Source: Paramesorhizobium sp049065735
Lineage (GTDB): Bacteria; Pseudomonadota; Alphaproteobacteria; Rhizobiales; Rhizobiaceae
NCBI RefSeq assembly: GCF_049065735.1
Contig: NZ_JBAKHD010000004.1
Location: 448,003-512,002 of the forward strand
Length of the DNA stretch: 64,000 nucleotides
Reading direction: 5' to 3'
The notes below the pieces were generated by a model, which made no database searches, was not told where the DNA came from, and saw nothing but the letters and a program-made list of their open reading frames with translations. Positions 35,408-44,148 of this stretch are shown piece by piece. The translations under genes were made by a program, and so were the position numbers. The stretch's first letter is position 1. Every line of letters begins with the position of its first letter.

Positions 35408-36664
35408 TCAAATAACGAAATCCGCCAGCACCTCGTCCTCGGTCACATCCTGGTAGGACCAGCCGGCCGCCTCGAAGCGCTTGTTGAGGATGCTGAAATT
35501 ATTGGGGTCCTTCGTTTCGATGCCGATCAGCACCGAGCCGAAATTGCGCGCCGATTTCTTCAGATATTCGAAGCGGGCGATGTCGTCGTCGGGCCCCAGA
35601 AGGTCGAGGAAGGAGCGCAGCGCGCCGGGCCGCTGCGGAAAGCGGAAGATGAAATATTTCTTCAGCCCCTCATGGCGCAGCGCCCTCTCCTTCACATCGG
35701 GCAGGCGCTCGAAATCGAAATTGCCGCCCGAGACCACCAGCACGATGCGCTTGCCCTTGAGCTCGCTCTTTTTGAAATCCTTGAGCGCGTCGATGGCGAG
35801 CGCACCCGCAGGTTCCACCACCACGCCTTCGATATTCAGCATCTCGACAATGGTGCCGCAGAGGCGGTTTTCCGGAATCAGAATCACAGAGTCCGGCTCG
35901 AAACCTTTGAGAAGCCTAAAGTTTTCCTTGCCGATCTCGGCAACCGCCGCACCATCGACGAAATTGTCGACGCGGGAAAGCTTCACGCGCTTGCCGGCTT
36001 CCAGGCTTTGCTTAAGGCTCGGCGCACCCTTCGGCTCCACGAAGCGGAACCGCGTCTTCCAGCCGAGATCGCCGAGATAGCGGGTGACGCCTGCCGAAAG
36101 CCCGCCGCCCCCGACCGGCAGGATCATCAAATCCGGCTCTTTGCCATCGGGCAATTGCTCGCGGATTTCATGGGCCACCGTCGCCTGCCCCTCGATGATT
36201 TCGGCGTGGTCGAATGGCGGCACCATCATTGCGCCGGTTTCCGCGACATGGGCCTGCGCCGCGGCATAGCAGGCGTCGAAAATATCGCCGATAAGCCGGA
36301 TTTCGATGAAATCGCCGCCGAAGGCGCGGGTCTTGTCGATCTTCTGCTGCGGCGTCGTCACCGGCATGTATACCACGCCGCGCCGCCCGAAATGGCGGCA
36401 GACGAAGGCGAAGCCCTGCGCATGATTGCCCGCCGAGGCGCAGACGAACACCGTATCGTCAGGGCAATGCTCGATCGCGGCGGAGATGAAATTGAACGCG
36501 CCGCGGATCTTGTAGGAGCGCACGGGCGAGAGGTCCTCGCGCTTCAGCCAGATTTCCGCGCCATATTTGCGGGAGAGGTGATGATTGATCTGCAGCGGCG
36601 TCTCGGGGAAGAGCGCGCGCATTTTTGCCGTGGCGCGCTCGACGCTTTTGGTAAAACCGGTCAT
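35408..36664 (-). CDS. ilvA: Threonine ammonia-lyase (threonine dehydratase)
   Basis: A 418-residue PLP enzyme making 2-oxobutyrate for isoleucine synthesis. The PLP lysine is K52 in SYKIRGAFNF and the phosphate loop is PVGGGGLSAG. A single ACT-like domain occupies the C-terminus (YFIFRFPQRPGALRSFLDLL, about residues 335-418), fitting the feedback-regulated form with one ACT-like unit rather than the 514-residue two-unit enzyme. The start overlaps the adeC stop by four bases. Confidence 0.93.
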   Translation of the reverse strand: MTGFTKSVERATAKMRALFPETPLQINHHLSRKYGAEIWLKREDLSPVRSYKIRGAFNFISAAIEHCPDDTVFVCASAGNHAQGFAFVCRHFGRRGVVYMPVTTPQQKIDKTRAFGGDFIEIRLIGDIFDACYAAAQAHVAETGAMMVPPFDHAEIIEGQATVAHEIREQLPDGKEPDLMILPVGGGGLSAGVTRYLGDLGWKTRFRFVEPKGAPSLKQSLEAGKRVKLSRVDNFVDGAAVAEIGKENFRLLKGFEPDSVILIPENRLCGTIVEMLNIEGVVVEPAGALAIDALKDFKKSELKGKRIVLVVSGGNFDFERLPDVKERALRHEGLKKYFIFRFPQRPGALRSFLDLLGPDDDIARFEYLKKSARNFGSVLIGIETKDPNNFSILNKRFEAAGWSYQDVTEDEVLADFVI

Positions 36665-38490
36665 GGGAAGAGGTCTACTTTCTCGAAGGTGCGGACATCG
36701 ATAAGGCCGATATCCGATATGCGCAATTCCGGAATCACCACCAGCGCCAGCAGCGAGTGCTGCATATAGGCATTGTTGAGCGTGCAGCCCATCGCCCGCA
36801 TGGCATTGACGAGCTTGTCGGCCTTGGCTGCCACCTTTTCGGCCCGCTCATCCGACATCAAGCCCGCAATCGGCATCTCGACCAGCGCTAGTTCGCGGCC
36901 CTTGGAGAAGAGCACAACCCCGCCGCCCACCTCACCGAGCCGGTTGGCGGCCTTGGCCATGTCGTCCTTGTTGGTGCCGACGACGATCATGTGATGACTG
37001 TCATGCGCCACGGTCGAGGCGAGCGCGCAATCGAGGGTGTAGCCGAAGCCGGAGACGAAGCCATTGACGACAGTGCCCGTTCCCCGGTGCCGCTCGACCA
37101 GCGCAATCTGGCAGACATCGTTGCGCCGATCCATCTGTACGATGCCATCATTGACGGGAAGCTCCGCGTCCAGCGCCCGCGTCGGCGCCTGGTTCTCGAT
37201 GACGCCGATGACACGCGCCGTGACGGTCTTGCCGGGCTTCGGCGCGGTGATATCGAAGTCACGCGCGACAAGCTTGCGCCCGAGCTTCACCGTGTTCTTC
37301 GCCTTTGCCGGATAATCATAGGCCGGAATATCCGCCAGCAGCCTGCCCTTCTCGGCCAGAAGCACGCCGCGCCCATAGACCCGATCTATCGTGAGGGCAG
37401 GCAAATCGGAGACGATGAGAAAATCCGCCAGCCTTCCGGGCGTGATCGAGCCGATCTCCCGCTCCATGCGGAAATGCTGGGCGGTGTTGAGCGTCGCCAT
37501 CTGGATCGCCGTCACCGGCTTCAGCCCTTGGCGGATCGCATGGCGCACCACCCGGTCCATGTGCCCCTCACCCACCAAAGTGCCGGAATGGCTGTCGTCA
37601 GTGCACAGGATGAAATTGCGCGGATCGAGCCCCTGCTCGGTCACCGCCTTGATCTGGCTCGCCACATCATACCAGGCCGAGCCGAGCCGCAGCATGGCGC
37701 GCATGCCCTGCCGGACGCGGGCAATTGCGTCCTCGACGCGCGTGCCCTCATGGTCGTCCTCCGGGCCGCCGGCGACATAGCCGTGGAAGGCGCGGCCAAG
37801 GTCCGGCGAGGCATAGTGCCCGCCCACGGTCTTGCCCGCGTTCGCCGTCGCATCGATCACCCCGCGCATGGTGGCGTCATTTCCGGCGACTCCGGGAAAA
37901 TTCATCACCTCGCCCAGCCCGATAATGTTGGGCCAAGTCATCGCCTCCGCGACTTCCGCCGCCCCGATGGACGCCCCGGCATTTTCCAGACCCGGCGCGG
38001 AGGGAACGCAGCTCGGCATCTGCACCTTGACATTGATGGGCATCGCCAGCGCCTCGTCATGCATCAGCCGCACGCCCTCCAGCCCCAGCACATTAGCGAT
38101 CTCATGCGGATCGATGAACATGGATGTGGTGCCGTGCGGGATGACGGCGCGGGTGAATTCCGTCACCGTCACCATGCCGCTTTCCACATGCATATGCGCG
38201 TCGCACAGCCCCGGCACGAGATAGCGCCCCTCGGCATCGACCACCTTGGTCGTCGGGCCGATGCAATGCGCCGCGTCATGGCCGACATAGGCGAAGCGCC
38301 CGGCAACGATGGCGATGTCGATGCCGGCGACGATCTCGCCCGAGTAGACACTCACCAATCGCCCGTTGCGCACGACGAGGTCGGCATGCTTGCGCCCCAT
38401 GGCCACATCGACAAGCAGTGGCGCCACCTCGACCCAGGATTTCGGCTGCTGTCTCGTCGTCCCGGCGGACGTTTTGCTGGCTGCGGGCAA
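36661..38490 (-). CDS. adeC: Adenine deaminase
   Basis: A 609-residue amidohydrolase converting adenine to hypoxanthine. The metal site is seen in GLCDAHMHVESGMV, with further ligands in GGHYASPD and CTDDSHSG. HDSHHMIVVGTN lies in the C-terminal half typical of AdeC. It is slightly longer than the common 570-590 because of an N-terminal segment (AASKTSAGTTRQQPKSW). Translational coupling to ilvA is evident from the overlap; the pairing is not an obvious pathway link. Confidence 0.93.
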   Translation of the reverse strand: MPAASKTSAGTTRQQPKSWVEVAPLLVDVAMGRKHADLVVRNGRLVSVYSGEIVAGIDIAIVAGRFAYVGHDAAHCIGPTTKVVDAEGRYLVPGLCDAHMHVESGMVTVTEFTRAVIPHGTTSMFIDPHEIANVLGLEGVRLMHDEALAMPINVKVQMPSCVPSAPGLENAGASIGAAEVAEAMTWPNIIGLGEVMNFPGVAGNDATMRGVIDATANAGKTVGGHYASPDLGRAFHGYVAGGPEDDHEGTRVEDAIARVRQGMRAMLRLGSAWYDVASQIKAVTEQGLDPRNFILCTDDSHSGTLVGEGHMDRVVRHAIRQGLKPVTAIQMATLNTAQHFRMEREIGSITPGRLADFLIVSDLPALTIDRVYGRGVLLAEKGRLLADIPAYDYPAKAKNTVKLGRKLVARDFDITAPKPGKTVTARVIGVIENQAPTRALDAELPVNDGIVQMDRRNDVCQIALVERHRGTGTVVNGFVSGFGYTLDCALASTVAHDSHHMIVVGTNKDDMAKAANRLGEVGGGVVLFSKGRELALVEMPIAGLMSDERAEKVAAKADKLVNAMRAMGCTLNNAYMQHSLLALVVIPELRISDIGLIDVRTFEKVDLFP

Positions 38491-38591
38491 GGGTGCCTCC
38501 TATGCTGCGGTACTTCGCCAATTCCGACGACTAATGAACGTTCGGGATTATACTATGGTGGAAGGAAAGAAAATGCCGATGGCGTTTCCCC

Positions 38592-38620
38592 TTGACACTT
38601 GCCGTCCTCTCCCGTTCGAT
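38592..38620 (+). promoter_or_regulatory. Predicted promoter of the tctCBA operon
   Basis: TTGACA at 38592-38597 is followed after 17 bases by TTCGAT (38615-38620). It lies about 70 bases before the tctC ATG. The -35 is perfect and the -10 weak, a pattern common in alphaproteobacteria. Confidence 0.4.
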
Positions 38621-38690
38621 ATCTGCCATGTGCCTGAGCTTTTGGCGGGAGGAGAATCGCCGGGGCCCGGGCTTATCTGGGGAGGACAGC

Positions 38691-39668
38691 ATGAAGAATC
38701 TATTCGCAGCCGTGGCGGCAGCCGCGGCTTTCACCCTAGCCGCATCGGCAGCGGGCGCGCAGGATTATCCGCAGCGCAACATCACCATGGTGGTGCCGTT
38801 CTCGGCGGGCGGGCCCACGGACACGGTGACGCGGCTTGTCGCCGAGGCCATGTCGAAGGATCTCGGCCAGCAGATCATCGTGGAGAATGTCGGCGGCGCA
38901 GGCGGCACGCTGGGTGCGGCGCGCGTGGCCAAGGCCGATCCTGACGGCTATACGCTGCTGCTCCACCACATCGGCATGGCGACCAGCGCCACGCTCTACC
39001 GCAAGCTGCCCTATGATACGCTGAACGCCTTCGAATATGTCGGCCTCGTCACCGACGTGCCGATGACCATCGTCGCGAAGAAGGATTTCGAGCCGAAGGA
39101 CCTGAAGGGCCTCATCGACTATGTGAAGGCCAATGCCGACAAGGTGACGCTCGCCAATGCCGGCATCGGCGCGGCTTCGCATCTGTGCGGCATGATGTTC
39201 ATGAACGCGATCCAGACCCAGCTCGTCACCGTTCCCTACAAGGGCACCGGCCCGGCAATGACGGACCTTCTCGGCGGCCAGGTCGACATGATGTGCGACC
39301 AGACCACCAACACGACGAAGCAGATCCAGGCCGGCACCATCAAGGCCTATGCCGTCACCTCGCCCAAGAAGCTCGACGTCCTGCCCGACCTGCCGCCCAC
39401 CTCCGAAGCCGGTCTTCCCGGTTTCACTGTTGGCATCTGGCACGGCATCTACGCGCCGAAGGGCACCCCGGCGGAAGTGACGCAGAAGCTCTCCGTCTCG
39501 CTGCAGAAGGCGCTGAAAGACCAGAACGTCGTCGCCCGCTTCGCCGAACTCGGCACCCTCCCCGCCACCGATGCGGAGGCGACGCCCGAGGGGCTGAAGG
39601 CCAAGCTCGAAACCGAAGTCGCCCGCTGGAAACCAGTCATCGACGGCGCGGGGCAATACGCGGATTAG
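38691..39668 (+). CDS. Tripartite tricarboxylate transporter substrate-binding protein (TctC/Bug family)
   Basis: A 325-residue periplasmic protein. A signal peptide ends at AASAAGAQ and the mature start DYPQRNITMVVPFSAGGPTDTVTR is the Bug/TctC signature, followed by VENVGGAGGTLGA. GGGGAGGA precedes the ATG. It binds a carboxylate or other small solute for the TctAB permease. The ligand cannot be deduced. Confidence 0.92.
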   Translation: MKNLFAAVAAAAAFTLAASAAGAQDYPQRNITMVVPFSAGGPTDTVTRLVAEAMSKDLGQQIIVENVGGAGGTLGAARVAKADPDGYTLLLHHIGMATSATLYRKLPYDTLNAFEYVGLVTDVPMTIVAKKDFEPKDLKGLIDYVKANADKVTLANAGIGAASHLCGMMFMNAIQTQLVTVPYKGTGPAMTDLLGGQVDMMCDQTTNTTKQIQAGTIKAYAVTSPKKLDVLPDLPPTSEAGLPGFTVGIWHGIYAPKGTPAEVTQKLSVSLQKALKDQNVVARFAELGTLPATDAEATPEGLKAKLETEVARWKPVIDGAGQYAD

Positions 39669-39677
39669 CAGCGGCCC

Positions 39678-39824
39678 CATCCCTCCCCCTTGCGGGGAGG
39701 GTGGCCCGAAGGGCCGGGTGGGGGTGGTGACGCACACGCCCCTGCCGCCAGCAAAAGCGCAAACGTCACCACCCCCATCCGCCCGCTAACGCAGGCACCT
39801 TCCCCGCAAGGTGGAAGGAGGGCG
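39678..39824. repeat. Family B paired-arm repeat, copy 3
   Basis: The element fills the gap between the tctC and tctB genes. It has the same orientation as copy 1: CCCTTGCGGGG and GGCCCGAAGGGCCGGG arm first, then the CCGCCCGCTAACGC and CCTTCCCCGC arm. As with copy 2 it follows a highly expressed periplasmic binding-protein gene inside an operon. Confidence 0.82.
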
Positions 39825-39847
39825 TGAGCCAGAAACCGAGGCCAACC

Positions 39848-40309
39848 ATGAAACCCATCACCATCAACCCCCGTGACGGCCTATGCGCTACGATCTTCAT
39901 CGCACTCGGCGCATTCTTCGCCATGCAGGCGCTGGGGCTGGAACTCGGAACAGCGTTCCGGATGGGACCCGGTTATTTCCCGCTGGTTCTGTCGGGGCTG
40001 CTGATCGTTCTCGGCCTCGTCATCCTCGTGCAGGCGACGCAATACAAGGCGGAGCCCATCGGCCCCCTCGCCTGGCGCGGGATGCTGTTCATCCTGCCCG
40101 CTCCCATCATCTTCGGCCTGACGATCCGCGGCCTCGGCTTCGTGCCCGCCGTGTTCCTGACCGGCCTCATCGCCGCCTTCGCTTCCAACCGGATGAAGCC
40201 GGGCTTCGCCCTCATTCTCGTCGCCGGGCTCACGCTCTTTTCCGTCATCGTGTTCAGCTATGCGCTGGGCCTGCCGTTCCGGCGCTTCGGCCCGTGGATT
40301 GCCGGCTGA
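39848..40309 (+). CDS. Tripartite tricarboxylate transporter TctB family protein
   Basis: A 153-residue protein with four predicted helices. FRMGPGYFPLVLSGLLIVLGLVIL is the TctB signature. The ATG at 39848 has CGAGG upstream; a GTG at 39824 within the repeat border is less likely. It is the small membrane subunit pairing with TctA. Confidence 0.88.
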   Translation: MKPITINPRDGLCATIFIALGAFFAMQALGLELGTAFRMGPGYFPLVLSGLLIVLGLVILVQATQYKAEPIGPLAWRGMLFILPAPIIFGLTIRGLGFVPAVFLTGLIAAFASNRMKPGFALILVAGLTLFSVIVFSYALGLPFRRFGPWIAG

Positions 40310-40320
40310 GAGGACCTCCC

Positions 40321-41823
40321 ATGGAACTCTTCCACAATCTCGCCCTCGGCTTCGCCACCGCCGCCACGCCCTGGAACCTGCTGTTCTGTCTCATCGGCGT
40401 ACTGCTCGGTACGCTCATCGGCGTGCTTCCGGGCATCGGCGCGACGGCGACCATCGCCATGCTGCTGCCGATCACCTTCCAGCTGGAGCCGGTATCGGCG
40501 CTGATCATGCTCGCGGGCATTTATTACGGCGCGCAATATGGCGGCTCGACCACGGCGATCCTCATCAATATGCCGGGCGAATCCTCCTCCGCCGTCACTG
40601 CCATCGACGGCTACCAGATGGCGCGCAACGGACGGGCCGGGGTGGCGCTCGCCACCGCCGCTATCGGCTCCTTCTTCGCCGGCACCGTCTCGACCTTCCT
40701 CGTCGCCATCTTCGCCCCGCCGCTGACCGCCATCGCGCTTGAATTCGGCTCGCCGGAATATTTCTCGCTGATGATCGTCGGCCTCATCATGTCCATCGCG
40801 CTCGCCCATGGCTCTGTCATCAAGGCGCTGGCGATGGTCGTGCTGGGTCTCCTGCTCGGCCTCGTCGGCACCGACATCTATACCGGCACGCCGCGCTTCA
40901 TCCTTGGCATGCGCGACCTCTCGGACGGCCTTAATTTTGTCGCCGTGGCTGTCGGTGTCTTCGGTGTCGCTGAAATCCTGCGCAATCTCGAGAACGAGCA
41001 TCAGCGTTCCGTGATGGTCAAGAAGGTGACCGGCCTCATGCCGACGCGCGAGGATTTCAAGCGGATGTTCGCGCCGATCCTGCGCGGCACGGCGCTGGGC
41101 TCCGCGCTTGGCATCCTCCCTGGCGGCGGCGCGATCCTTGCCTCCTTCGCCTCCTACACGGTGGAAAAGCGCGTCTCGAAGCAGCCCCAAACCTTCGGCA
41201 AGGGCGCGATCGAGGGGGTTGCGGGACCGGAATCGGCCAACAATGCCGGCGCACAGACCTCATTCATCCCCATGCTGACCCTCGGCATCCCCGCCAATCC
41301 GGTCATGGCCTTGATGATCGGCGCCATGATCATTCAGGGCATCGTGCCGGGTCCGAACGTCGCCATCGAGCAGCCCGCGCTGTTCTGGGGCATCATCGCC
41401 TCGATGTGGATCGGCAATCTGATGCTGATCGTCTTGAACCTGCCGCTCATCGGCCTGTGGGTGAAGCTGCTGACGATCCCCTATTACGTGCTGTTCCCGA
41501 TCATCCTCGCCTTCTCGTCCATCGGGGTCTACAGCGTCAATTCCAACGTGTTCGACCTCTATACGGTCGCCTTCTTCGGCCTCATCGGCTACATCCTGGT
41601 GAAGCTGCATTGCGAGCCGGCACCGCTGCTGCTCGGCTTCGTATTGGGGCCGCTGATAGAGGAACATTTGCGCCGCGCTATGATCATCTCACGCGGCGAC
41701 CCGGCGATCTTCGTCACGAGGCCCATCAGCGCGGGCCTGCTCCTGCTGGCGCTTATCGTTCTGGTCGTGGTGCTCTTGCCCAGTATCAACCGTAAGCGCG
41801 AGGAGATTTTTGTGGAGGACTGA
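40321..41823 (+). CDS. Tripartite tricarboxylate transporter permease TctA
   Basis: A 500-residue permease with about twelve helices. GVLPGIGATATIAMLLPITF and YYGAQYGGSTTAILINMPGE are hallmark TctA sequences, and a repeated PGGGAILASF/ESANNAGAQTS pair marks the second half. GAGAGG precedes the ATG by six bases. It is 11 bases after tctB. Confidence 0.93.
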   Translation: MELFHNLALGFATAATPWNLLFCLIGVLLGTLIGVLPGIGATATIAMLLPITFQLEPVSALIMLAGIYYGAQYGGSTTAILINMPGESSSAVTAIDGYQMARNGRAGVALATAAIGSFFAGTVSTFLVAIFAPPLTAIALEFGSPEYFSLMIVGLIMSIALAHGSVIKALAMVVLGLLLGLVGTDIYTGTPRFILGMRDLSDGLNFVAVAVGVFGVAEILRNLENEHQRSVMVKKVTGLMPTREDFKRMFAPILRGTALGSALGILPGGGAILASFASYTVEKRVSKQPQTFGKGAIEGVAGPESANNAGAQTSFIPMLTLGIPANPVMALMIGAMIIQGIVPGPNVAIEQPALFWGIIASMWIGNLMLIVLNLPLIGLWVKLLTIPYYVLFPIILAFSSIGVYSVNSNVFDLYTVAFFGLIGYILVKLHCEPAPLLLGFVLGPLIEEHLRRAMIISRGDPAIFVTRPISAGLLLLALIVLVVVLLPSINRKREEIFVED

Positions 41824-41864
41824 GCGCGCGATTGCTGTAGAACGCACTGGACCGTCGTTACGAG

Positions 41865-42815
41865 CTAGGCATTGCTGGAACGCCCGGCGGCGACAAGTCC
41901 TCTCATCGTCTCCTCCCTGGAAACGTCGCCGAAGACCGCCCGCTTCTTTGCCGTGTCCACTTGGAACGAACCGAAGAGCTTCTCGATCTCCGCCGACTTG
42001 CCGGCCGCTTTCCCGACGAGCCGAAGCAGGGACAGCGGGACGCCGATCAAAGTGACTTTCCGTCCGCATCCCTGGGCGAGACACCGGACGATATCGGCCG
42101 TTGTCACATCATCGCCGTCCGCGACGAGGAACACTTCGCCATCGAGGCCGGGGAGTTCGGCGGCTTTGAGAATTACCTCAGCCAGATGGCCGACACCCAG
42201 AAGGCTTCGGCGGTTTTGCGCGCGCCCGAAGGGCAGCGGAATGCCAAGCTTGATGAGCTTGATCAGCCGCTCCAAATTGCCCGGATTGCCCTCGCCATAG
42301 ACAAGCGTGGGACGGAAGATGACGAGTTCCATATCCACGCTTTCGCAAAATGCGCGAAGCTGCGTTTCAGCCTCGAGCTTGCTGACAGCGTATTGGCTTA
42401 CCGGACGGGGGGCATCGGTTTCGCGTTTCGGCCTGTCGGTAAAATCGCCCATCACCCCAGCGGAACTCAGAAACACAAACCGCTTCACCCTGGCCCGTGC
42501 TGCCCCGCGCGCCAGGTTCAACGTTGCCTCGACATTCACTTTTCGGAAAAGCTCCGCCCCGTCGCCGGCGCTCTCTGCGGTTTTGTGGGCTCTCGCGGCC
42601 AGATGGACGACGACATCAGAACCCGAGAGGATTGGCGTCCAGTCATCCACGGCAGTCATGTCACCCATAGGCACGATATGAAAACGGTCATCCTGTTGCC
42701 CATCAAGGGAATCGCGGACGCCCGCCTTGACGTTCCAGCCGGCATCGGCAAACCGGCGGACCACATGCTGCCCGATGAATCCCGCCGCTCCGGTGACGAA
42801 AACCGTCCTCGCCAT
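41865..42815 (-). CDS. NAD-dependent epimerase/dehydratase (extended SDR)
   Basis: A 316-residue Rossmann enzyme. The cofactor loop is TGAAGFIGQH and the catalytic YxxxK is YAVSKLE; SSAGVMGD carries the Ser. It resembles the UDP-glucose 4-epimerase/dehydratase group used for surface sugars, but substrate is not assignable. I use the ATG of MARTVFVTG, with TTGAGGA upstream, over the ATG seven codons earlier. No other polysaccharide genes are adjacent. Confidence 0.87.
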   Translation of the reverse strand: MARTVFVTGAAGFIGQHVVRRFADAGWNVKAGVRDSLDGQQDDRFHIVPMGDMTAVDDWTPILSGSDVVVHLAARAHKTAESAGDGAELFRKVNVEATLNLARGAARARVKRFVFLSSAGVMGDFTDRPKRETDAPRPVSQYAVSKLEAETQLRAFCESVDMELVIFRPTLVYGEGNPGNLERLIKLIKLGIPLPFGRAQNRRSLLGVGHLAEVILKAAELPGLDGEVFLVADGDDVTTADIVRCLAQGCGRKVTLIGVPLSLLRLVGKAAGKSAEIEKLFGSFQVDTAKKRAVFGDVSREETMRGLVAAGRSSNA

Positions 42816-43055
42816 TTTTATCCTCAAGGCTCCCATGTTTCGTCAACGAATGCACTTCCGGTTGCGGGAGTCAATCGGCGCCCAAACCAGACTGGTGCAA
42901 AACAAGCCTTGCTCGCTTGGCACTACAAGTCGCGCCATCGTGATGCGCGCCTTGGCGGGACCATAAAATATCCACCGTTCGGCCTGTTTTGTTGGGAAAG
43001 CTCCCCCTCCCCTCAACAGGGGAATTCATCTCTAACCCAACTGATGGAGGAAAAG

Positions 43056-43202
43056 ATGATCTCGTCAAAGTTCGATACGCAGCTGGCGGAAACTGTTGTT
43101 GGTTCCCGCATGAAACTCGAAGTGGCAGCTCGCCTGACCACTAGTTATGGCTGCAGCAAAACTATGGGCAATATCTGCGAGCCTTTGGACGTTCGCAAGT
43201 AG
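43056..43202 (+). CDS. Unassigned 48-residue peptide with two C-terminal cysteines
   Basis: MISSKFDTQL opens a 48-residue reading frame with an excellent ribosome site (ATGGAGGAAAAG just upstream). The C-terminal third (TTSYGCSKTMGNICEPLDVRK) holds two cysteines seven residues apart plus Ser and Thr. A 15-bp hairpin follows the stop at 43218. Leader-plus-Cys/Ser/Thr-core resembles a peptide precursor, but no modification enzyme is next to it and I know no family. It could also be a small regulatory protein or a chance frame. Confidence 0.45.
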   Translation: MISSKFDTQLAETVVGSRMKLEVAARLTTSYGCSKTMGNICEPLDVRK

Positions 43203-43217
43203 CCTCACCTAAGGTCG

Positions 43218-43255
43218 ATTGCCTCCTGGCGCTAATAATGGCGCTAGGAGGCAAT
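43218..43255. terminator. 15-bp hairpin after the 48-residue peptide gene
   Basis: ATTGCCTCCTGGCGC (43218-43232) pairs with GCGCTAGGAGGCAAT (43241-43255) with one G-U pair around an 8-base TAATAATG loop. No T-run follows, so it may be a 3' protective stem. One arm contains GGAGG and the other CCTCC. Confidence 0.6.
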
Positions 43256-43356
43256 CCCACTTCAGAACGGGCCGGACGCTACCCGGCTAGATAGAAGGCA
43301 CGAAGCCTACCCCGCTGTATGCTTACCGTGCTTCTGCTTTCGCCTCGCATTCCGTC

Positions 43357-43385
43357 AAGGCCCGGTCTGGTAGACCGGGCCTTTA
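43357..43385 (+). terminator. Strong 12-bp terminator hairpin
   Basis: AAGGCCCGGTCT (43357-43368) pairs perfectly with AGACCGGGCCTT (43372-43383) around a GGT loop and runs into TTATTGATTT. It would end transcripts coming from the 48-residue peptide gene, or an unrecognised RNA between 43256 and 43356. Confidence 0.8.
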
Positions 43386-43795
43386 TTGATTTGCCAGTGT
43401 CTTCGGGCTCCAATTTGTCACCCCGAAAGACGCTGGCAGAATTTGCTCCATTTGCGACCGAGGACGTCGAGGACGCGGAAATGGTTACCGCACCCTGCCC
43501 CGCGTATACCGGGGCGACCTGTACCATAGCCACTTATCTTTGATCGTCTGCGTCTATGGCTGCTATCCCCAACGGTTGGCGCCCAGAGCAGCCGCTTTGG
43601 GCGACAAATCGGAGCGAATGGGAATGGGAGCGCACTACACTCGCCACCTGGAAAATGTGCCAAAGTAATCAGGGCCTTCGAAGGCAAGAGAAAGAAATGA
43701 CTGGAACGGTCGGGGAACAGGTTTTGCAACGCGAAGAAAAATTTACAAAACATCCTCTTGACTGTTTCGCTTACGTGCTTGATTGAAAACGATAC
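43386..43795. other. Gap upstream of tRNA-Leu
   Basis: I see no reliable gene in these 410 bases. Possible frames (for example on the minus strand 43418-43753) lack ribosome sites and protein-like composition. TTGACT at 43758-43763 may be the -35 of the tRNA promoter. Confidence 0.45.
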
Positions 43796-43880
43796 GCGGA
43801 CGTGGCGAAACTGGTAGACGCAAGGGACTTAAAATCCCTCGGGCTTGCCCGTGCGGGTTCGACCCCCGCCGTCCGCACCA
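43796..43880 (+). tRNA. tRNA-Leu (anticodon UAA)
   Basis: The 85-base sequence folds as a class II tRNA. The acceptor stem is GCGGACG/CGTCCGC with A as discriminator and an encoded CCA end. The anticodon stem is AGGGA/TCCCT around CTTAAAA, giving anticodon TAA (43830-43832). A long variable arm (CGGGCTTGCCCG) and the T-arm GCGGGTTCGACCCCCGC complete it. The last 22 bases recur at 45281, suggesting the gene is an integration site. Confidence 0.97.
43859..43880 (+). repeat. attL-like tRNA-Leu 3' end (direct repeat 1)
   Basis: The 22 bases from the T-loop through CCA are identical to 45281-45302 and in the same direction. They form the left boundary of the 1.4-kb insert. The 3' ends of tRNA genes are the classic attB sites of tyrosine integrases. 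Confidence 0.8.
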
Positions 43881-43891
43881 ACGTCCGCTCC

Positions 43892-43947
43892 GGATTTTCA
43901 GAAAATCCAAGGACTAAGCAAGAGCCGCCCAATGGCGGCCCTTCCCT
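43892..43947 (+). terminator. Hairpins downstream of tRNA-Leu
   Basis: GGATTTT/AAAATCC (43892-43908) and GCCGCC/GGCGGC (43924-43939) are two consecutive stems after the tRNA; the second runs into CCTTCCCTTCTT. They probably end the tRNA transcript. If the island model is right, this terminator came with the insert. Confidence 0.6.
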
Positions 43948-44148
43948 TCTTAGGCGTGGTACACCTGATCTCCACAGGATTCATTGCACGTTGACGCCTG
44001 TCCAGAAGACTACAGTCGTATAAACCCAACTGGGAAAAAAGCGGCAAGTAACAGGCTCGCACCCCAACGTTCACGCTGTCGATCTGGAGGGGGCCTGACC
44101 TGCCGCAGGTGATCGCCTCCGGGCTGTATCCACGGAGGCAAGAGAGGC

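Noticed and set aside
43418..43753. A 111-residue minus-strand frame upstream of tRNA-Leu
   Set aside because: No ribosome site, odd composition (Phe/Ser/Arg) and no family; treated as intergenic.
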